Source: Chrysomallon squamiferum
Lineage: Eukaryota > Mollusca > Gastropoda > Neomphalida > Peltospiridae
Reading direction: 5' to 3'
DNA length: 45,000 bases
Assembly (NCBI GenBank): GCA_012295275.1
Contig: CM022673.1
Location: 17,243,810 to 17,288,809 of the forward strand
In this document: positions 37,146 to 45,000 of the stretch, piece by piece
How positions within the stretch are numbered: the stretch's first letter is position 1
How the letters are laid out: each line of letters starts with the position of its first letter
Notes under the pieces: generated by a model
Seen by the model: only the letters and a program-made list of their open reading frames with translations
Databases searched by the model: none
Told to the model about the DNA's origin: nothing
Program-made: the position numbers and the translations under genes

Positions 37146-38675
37146 ATAACCATCAGATGTAAAACAAGTTATTCATGCATATAAATGTTTTCTGAGTAAG
37201 TAAATTACTACTCTAGGAGCAGTCAGTCGTAGAATGAACCGTTGTTGACATCTCCAGTGAGCTCATTTGCGTTCTAAATCAGAAGCCTTTGATTATTATA
37301 AACCATGTTCATTTTCTCTACATAAAGACACGCCCACGTCGAACTTCAGCATTAAAATCATTTGAATTCCTGTTAAACCATTATTCTTTCATTCGTTCTT
37401 TCATTCATTCATTTCTTCATTCATTTCTTCATTAGTTCTTTCATTTATCAATTCATTCGTTCGTTCACTCTTTCATTTATTCATTCATTTATTCATTTGT
37501 TATTTCATTTATCAATTCATTCGTTCATTTATCCATTTATTCTTTCATTCAATCCTCTATCGTCTGTTAGTTATTTATAACCTAGATTCAAAGGGGTGTG
37601 TACGGGGGGATTAGCAGGGTATTTACACTTAAAAACTTTATAGTTTTATACGACTGTCAAAAGTGGCGCTAACAAAAATAAAACTTGGGTAGGCAATTAA
37701 ATAAGAGCACTTGACAGCTTCTGACTGAACACTTAGCCTGTGTTGAGTAATGACATCGCCACGTACTTCGTTTTTCACAGTTTTATGACACTTTGTAGAC
37801 TCCACCCAGTAAAACAGTTTAAACCGCGAGCAAGGCACCAACACGATTTTATAGCCAAACACTTAGAACATTGACAGTAATTTACGTACCAGTTCCTGGC
37901 TACAGTGGAAGCGGACTGTATGCAGTTAGTAGCTACAGTGTTGTTATTTGTACAATCTGCTTCGGTTACTGTGAGCTTGTGGGCCATGCAGTAGTAGTAG
38001 TAGTAGTTGTAGTAGTTGTAGTAGTAGTAGCTGTAGTAGTAGTGGTAGTAATGTTTTACATCAGTATTATATTTAAGGATTTCAAGAAAGTTCACGTTAG
38101 TCTTATGACAGCAGACAAAGAAATAAAAAAGAAGAAAAAAAAATTCCCGAGATAAGGGAAATAACTCGCGAAACCTTGCACACATCTTAAAGCACACAAA
38201 TTGAAAAGGTTATTTATTTTGCTTGTTCGTTTGTTTGTTTATTTATTTGTTTGATTATTATTTATTTGTTTATCAGTTCACTTTTTTTTTTTTAATTACT
38301 AGAACTCACATACACATCCACAAACACAAAAACACATGTATATGTTTGTATGTGCGTGTTATGTTATCTTATATTGTGAATACTGGTACTCCCAAATCTC
38401 TGCGCGCGCACACACACAAATATATATATATATATATATAAAACACGATTGTACTTTGATATTAAACAATTTATCATCCGCTCTTACATCTTCTTTCACT
38501 ATTATATGGATTCTGTGTAGTTGATGTAATACAAATACTAAAAGCTTCCAAAATCAATGTTTTCATGAGAAGAAGAAAATAATAAATTAGATTTCGTGTT
38601 AGAATGATGGTGACAATGAGGGAAGAAAAAAAGAAAACGAGAAGAAACTGAATAACGCGAAAGATATAGGCCAAC

Positions 38676-38681
<6 letters not shown>

Positions 38682-38760
<79 letters not shown>
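38682..38760. repeat. (GA)n microsatellite
   Basis: About 79 bp of uninterrupted GA. Confidence 0.98.
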
Positions 38761-38762
<2 letters not shown>

Positions 38763-39541
38763 CTGAAAATAAACGAAACTAAATATAATAATAAAAATTA
38801 ATTTCCTCCCATTTCTCACAGAAATGACTATAAAGATATTTCATGATTAAAATAATGACAAACTTTGTTTGACTTGTTTCCTTTCCGCCCTGTCCCATAT
38901 TTATTACTGTCTCGCAAATTTAATTTTACCGTTTTAATCGTATTAAAGACCACTTTAATCCTATGTTTTTGAATCATGTTTAAATATTTTTTAGGTACAC
39001 ATGTACTGAGTCCTAAATTACTAAACTTTATTATTAGAAAATTCCGAGAATGAGAATTTTTTTTAACTAAACACATTCTGAGAACTATTATGTGCTATTA
39101 TCTGGTTTTCTCCCTCTCACGCGCTTGCTTGCTGCCATTGAACTTTTAAGAAATATTTTCAAAGCCAAGAGAAGACAAATAAAGATTTTTCCTGTAGGCT
39201 GGTCACGGAGCTACTTGTTAGACAGGTTACGTGCCTGTTGTATAGAGAACTGAGTCTATTAAACAATGATTGTGTTCAGGAAAAGATCTCTGAAACTCAG
39301 TAATAAAATTAATAAATAGCAAATTGTGTTGGTTGACATAAGATGTTAATAAAATTAAATTGAATTAAAAATTAAATAAATTATGAGAAAGAAAGCGTTG
39401 ATAAGCGAATGCCGTTTCCTCTCTATTCTATTATTATTATTATTTTTCATCTAGTTTCATTTCTTTCTTCCCTTTGTTTTGTTGACACCTTTCCTCTATT
39501 TCATTATTTCTATTCATTTTTTTCTTTATTATTTTTATCTG

Positions 39542-39581
39542 ACAGATAGATAGATAGATAGATAGAGAGAGAGATTGAGCG

Positions 39582-39656
<75 letters not shown>
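39542..39656. repeat. GATA run followed by (GA)n
   Basis: Five to six GATA units (39542-39565), a short GAGC interruption, then about 70 bp of GA. Confidence 0.97.
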
Positions 39657-39660
<4 letters not shown>

Positions 39661-41394
39661 AAGAGAGAGAGATAGAGATAGAGAGAGAATGAAAAAAGAG
39701 AGGAAGGAAGAGGAACACAGATAACATCATACATACATTTTGCACATTATATGCGATTTGACAAGGTTACGTAAGAAAAGTGAATGATATCAGCAGTCTG
39801 AACTCCAACGCACGATCGCACACACAACAGCTTACTTCCTTTAATCAGAGACCATTTTCAACGCAAGATGTAATAATATAAACAGCCTGCCACGCCAAAC
39901 CAAGAACAACGAAATTAATAAGAACAAGAACAGAAAAAGCTGCATTAGCAGTAGCAGCAGCAGCAATAAAAACAACAAAAACAACATAATAATAATAATA
40001 ATGATAATAATAATAAAACTCGGTTGGTTATGGTACTGTTGTAAATAAAATACAGTTTGAGAAACTCGACTGAAGTTAATTATTTGATTGTTTAGAAAGA
40101 AACTAAAGTAATTGTTTATTCAGCCAACGTTTGTCTTCTTGGCAACTTAGAAAAATACTGATATGTTGCAATTATCCGTAAAAAGAAGAAAAAAAAATTA
40201 ACAAAAACAAAACTAAAAAAAAACAAAAAAACTTATATAACACTAACAAACAAAAACTAAAAAAAAAAAAAAAAAAACATCACATGTAGAAAAACACACT
40301 TATATAACAGAAACTAATTTAAACTGAAAGTTTAACTTGAACAGGAAAAAGTTGTTACTTTAAATGTTGAAACTTTAACGTCCAGCAACACAGATAAACA
40401 GATACGCACTACAGAGCTGTTGGAACACATGTAGAATCACAGAGACTGTATTCTGTTTTCTTTCTGAAAGTTCTCCTTTCAAACCGTGTCTTCGCAACTG
40501 GTTTATGTAAAATGACGGTTTTGTTTTCCTGGTTCTGGTTGAATAAACGGAAATGTTAATCTAAGTTATGTTCAATAAAGGTAAACACAAACTCTAATGT
40601 TGTTGTTTATTTATAAGAAAATATCTAAAAAATGTTGAGATAAATTCTGTGAAATAAAAACTAACAAACAAACAATAATAACAACAACAAAAATAAACCA
40701 AATTGCAGCAACAACAACAACAAATAAGCAAACAAACAACAATGCAAGAAAAAAAAAAAAGAAGAAGAGAAAAACCAACCTAAACAAAAAAAAACACCAA
40801 AGAGAAATACAAAATATCCAGTCAGTGTATTTTAAACTTTATAGTGGACAATGAAAATGTTCTAAGTCCTGTTCCAGTGTAAAACTTCTACGCTTTCCCT
40901 CCATGTCCATTCATTTCATCTCTAAACACTTTCTTCCTGTTTACTCCACTGATTTCCCCTAATCGAGGTGAAGAATCAATAATCAGTGTAAGTTCAGCCA
41001 TGTCCAGTGCGCGATGAATAACAACACCTGTGTTAGTTCTTTGTACAATGTCCGGATTCAGCTGAACATGATTTTCCAGATCTTATCACAAACAGAAAAT
41101 GTATTTTAATTTTATCATTACGTCATTATTTCTCAGGGTTAGAAAATCAAAGAACTGAAAACATGGAAGTCTGGAGCATGTCATGACAGTAGGTAATCTG
41201 AATATATTAAGTATGAGTCGATTCTTAAATAATACATTAAATTTAATCACAAGATAATTGGCTGATAAAATAGCTTTTAAAACCTTTCTCCACTGACAAA
41301 TGTTGACTGCTTGTTTCGTTTGTTTCTTTCACGATATTCTCGGTGGCAAAATACCTCTCAAATCAATCCTTATCAACATATCTATCAGACTATT

Positions 41395-42180
41395 TCCCGT
41401 TCCAGCTAGTGCCTCAACAACGTATAGGGGGTCCTCGACATGCGCCATTTCGACTTTACGGCGCTAATCCCGTAAATAATTTAAAAATAAATTTTGACTT
41501 GAAGCAGAGTGACGTAAAATTCAAAGGTCGCGGACGAACTTGTTTGTGAGCGCGGAGGAAGACTACGCCGTTATGCAGCGTTTGTCTGAGAAAAGTGGCG
41601 TCCCAGCATACGCGTGCTTTGTTTACATCCGCTCTCTCATTTTTATGTTTGTTTTTATTATTTTTTTATTACATTTTCGTCATTTTTTGGTATTGTAACT
41701 ATATTCTCCCTTTCATTTTCCTATGACATACTTCTAGTTCTAGACACGTATGACTTTAGGGTTTTAGGTTACGTAAGTCACTTAGGCTGTGGTAATTCCA
41801 GCTTGCATCGAAAATCACCTTACGTCAGATCGTAGAACGCATCTCCGACGTAACTCGAGGACAACCTGTTTATTTAAACGATTAGTTTTTGTTAATTCTT
41901 GAGGTGTTTTTTTTCTGTTGTCTTTATTAAATAACCTAATAAATTAAAATTTAAAATCTGCATACTTACAAGTCTTATTTTATTTCGTTTCAGGAATAAA
42001 TAATGAAAATAGAATACAGCTTTAAAATTGTTCAGCGCCGCCATTGTTTTGTACAGTTGTGACGTCATTGCGTGCAGGGCGAACCCAGTTGGCCATCAAA
42101 ATCTGCTTCTTACTGTAACGAAATGTGAGGGTGTGGACAAGCATGCACGCACACACGCACGTACACGTAGGACGAACAGT
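41395..42180. promoter_or_regulatory. CpG-rich stretch with YY1-like and CRE sites
   Basis: CpG dinucleotides cluster at 41395-41640 and 42030-42180, unlike the AT-rich surroundings. A GCCGCCAT YY1-like core is at 42037-42044 and a perfect TGACGTCA CRE at 42060-42067. No ORF with family features is attached. It could be a promoter or 5' exon of a gene beyond the window, or an unmethylated regulatory element; this is inference from composition. Confidence 0.3.
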
Positions 42181-43275
42181 TTATTTCACTGAATTTCTTA
42201 ATGGGAAGTGTTTGAACGAATTTTAATTCGGACGAAATTTAATATAATAATAATAATATGCTGTAGTGAGCACAGAGTAAAATACAAACACATCTGAACT
42301 GTAAGTTTAGTTTGTTTGATACAGTCTATCATAAAACAGTTATCGTGTCCAAACCCAACTGACCAATTGTCTTTGAAGCATCGTCAGATGGACAGAACCG
42401 TATGAAAACGTCTGTAGCCTTAAAGTATGAAGTAATTTTTTTTTATTTCATATTACTATTATTTATTTTTAGGATGACCATTCAGTTGAGGTCCATTTCA
42501 AAAATTTACAGTATAAAATAAATAAAGTTTAGTACAAATATAACGATTCTATGTTTATTTTACACTTGTAACAGCTGAGTAGAAATCGTAACTTATAGTA
42601 GTATAAAGGACTCTGTTAGTTTATCAACTGATTTTTTTTTTTTTAGTGTGTTCGTTTTGAACCAACATGTTATCGTCAACAGAACGGTATTGTTTTCTTC
42701 ACTTAATTAACTTGCAGAACCTTCAGCCCGCTGGAGATATTAACAGTAATGGCTGTACGGTTAATAAATTTGGAAGCCTCGGATGAAAGCGAATTAGAGG
42801 TCAAAGGTCAGATCAGATCCGTAATTGATTTGTTTACCGTTTCTTCTCTGCTCGAGGGCATTTGAAAGAAATTTCTAATAATGATACGCCACTTCGTGAG
42901 AAGTAAATGAAAATGTCTGAAGATTTTTGTTATTTTTAAAATCAAAGCTCTTCGGTCAGCGTCTGGTACTTGTGTACTCAGCGAGTTCTCAGCCAGTCTT
43001 TTGGACAAAAGCTTTGTTAAATTCTGACGTCATCAGAACAGATGCATGGAGACTGCACTTCGTTGGATTAGTATTATCATTAAGAATGTTTTAAAAGCTT
43101 GCTTTAATTAGAATAAGTTTAAAGGATTTAACGTAAATAAATAAATAAAAGGAGAGAGAATCGAGTCTAACTAGACAATGTTTAAAGAACAACCCCTGCA
43201 AAAATTGATAAAAAGATGATATGGAAATTTTTTATTTCATCAAGATTTTTGAAGCAAGAATACAGAGAGAGAGAA

Positions 43276-43280
<5 letters not shown>

Positions 43281-43351
<71 letters not shown>
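43281..43351. repeat. (GA)n microsatellite
   Basis: About 71 bp of GA, followed at 43403 by a short AAT run. Confidence 0.98.
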
Positions 43352-43354
<3 letters not shown>

Positions 43355-45000
43355 CTGAGAATTAGTGAGACAGAAACAGAATAAGGAAATGAGAAATGGA
43401 GGTAATAATAATAATAATAATAATAACAAATATAGAATAATCTAAATTAAATAAAAAATATAATAACATTTCTAATTAAACACTAAGAGATAGAATAGGT
43501 AATATTCCTTACAGAAACCAGGATGAGTCAATGTTTCAGACGACATAAAATCTTTACGAGCAATCAGCTGTAGCTCGATTCCATATTCAGTAAATAATAT
43601 GTAACATTAACTTCATGAATAATTGACCAGTATCGCACAATCTAACCTTTATGTGGTTAATATTTTTTTTATTGTTCTGTAATACGTGCTGTGTTCCTTG
43701 CACTGACTTGGAGTCTAGAATACGATGAAATTGTAATCATTTCGTTAAAAGCTTTGTTTGTTTTCATCTAATCAAGGAGATGAGTTTACCAGGGAACTCT
43801 CGGACTCGCAGAGTTTCACATTCTGTTACTTGTGCTAAATTAAGCCTCTTAGATAACAAAGCCTCGCTCTAAGTCCTCACTGATTTGGCGAAAACAATTA
43901 CAGTTCAGAAAGTTACAGAGTTCACGCCCTGATAATTCAATACTCGAGAGTCTGACTAGTTTACTCGTTAAAGATGATAAACAGGAAAAGAAATTACTTA
44001 GATTCAGCACTACTCGTGTAATCCTACACAAAATTCAGACAGACACACCCACATACATAAATAGAGAGATGGATACACATTACACATTAATAAAAAACAC
44101 ACAGTGTATGTAAAAGTGATGGGTCGAGTTACGACATTTCATGATCAAACTGCAAGTAATACTACGTGTAATACTAAAATTATCAGTTTTCTCAAAATAA
44201 AAAACATCTTTATCATCTTGTATCTTTCGCTGACCTTTTACATCTATCTTTCTGACTGCTTGACTGTCTGCCTCTATTTATATCTTTAATTCCTCTTCTT
44301 TGTTTTCTCTCTCTTTTTTTTTTAAATTTCTATTTGAAACGCAAGAAAGAGGAACAAGTAATTTAAAACAGCGTCTACTATTTTCTTTTATAAAATCGAT
44401 TTATAATTTGTGTGCAATTTATTTTGAAACTTGTTTTCTCATTTTACCAGCTAATGTCCAATCAGGGGTTGTTTAAGTATGTTTCGTGAAAAACTGACTC
44501 ATAGGAAATTTACTTTATTTCATTACAGTGCTGCCCAGTGTACACAAAAGTTATTATAATTACTTGATTCACTCTGATATTTGACTAAGAAAAGCAATAT
44601 AACAATACTGTCTATTAATTGGACTGTAAGTCGTACATAACACCTGTGACGGTTTATTTTACAGCATCGACAGCGAAACGGTAATTAAATGAAGTCTGTC
44701 GCGATTAAACCTAGTAATAAGTACAAAGCCTATTCTAGCCAACGAACGAAACGAAGAAACAATTATACAAGCCCAGAAAGTCTTTCCATCGGTCTTTGTT
44801 TATCGAGACTTGGAGCGTGTTCGGCATTCTATGAACTCAAGTGAACTACGATAACAGGTAAAACCAGCGAAGGAAAAACTGTTACATCCTGTTAGAACTT
44901 TTATTAATGATTAATACTCGAGGAACTAAAACATTTAAAAAAAATTAATCTTGTTTTCGAGGTGCTTTTCTCGTGAATCTGATCGAAGATCTGTATTTAT

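Noticed and set aside
41343-41549. 68-codon ORF in the CpG-rich stretch
   Set aside because: No domain, no splice context and composition not clearly coding; the regional CpG content is noted instead as possible regulatory DNA.

Overview
This is a nuclear eukaryotic window, most likely from a lophotrochozoan animal such as a mollusc; that placement is inference. The evidence is GT-AG introns of about 0.1 to 5.8 kb, strongly AT-rich non-coding DNA packed with long microsatellites (AG/CT, AC/GT, AAT, AAC, TATG, GATA/GACA, AAAT), and animal-specific protein families. No bacterial operon, phage, transposase, reverse transcriptase, tRNA, rRNA or CRISPR signal was seen.

Four multi-exon genes can be assembled by hand with consistent splice phases. 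(1) 455-9664, plus strand: a 196-residue Rho-family small GTPase in three exons, with a RhoU/RhoV-like TQSD nucleotide motif, a shortened Ser-rich insert and no CAAX box. (2) 12746-14969, plus: a 153-residue secreted, probably GPI-anchored Ly6/uPAR (quiver-like) protein with ten cysteines. (3) 18110-21318, plus: a second ten-cysteine Ly6/uPAR protein of 134 residues with the same three-exon, phase-1/phase-1 layout, so 2 and 3 look like an old tandem pair. (4) 34765-24337, minus: a ten-exon RND-superfamily membrane protein of about 1001 residues, related to Dispatched/Patched, with a sterol-sensing domain, a GADD motif in TM4 and a GLSVD motif in TM10. It carries an apparent one-base frameshift inside exon 2 (31816-31817), where two overlapping open frames meet in the middle of a membrane segment.

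The rest is introns and intergenic DNA. Conspicuous non-coding structures are a 257-bp palindrome (3231-3487); a 1.1-kb minisatellite with a 30-bp unit built from pentamers that abuts a splice donor of the RND gene (30022-31155); a (CAGT)n block (34084-34425); a GATA/GACA tract (35755-36115); short tandem duplications; and a CpG-rich, CRE-containing stretch at 41395-42180 that may be a promoter of an unseen gene. The 3' end of the minus-strand gene faces the 3' end of the second Ly6 gene. A 100-codon ORF (33192-33494, plus) lies inside intron 1 of the RND gene and is the only unexplained, non-repetitive ORF worth testing. The four genes share no obvious pathway; I see no defence, biosynthetic or other novel multigene system here.
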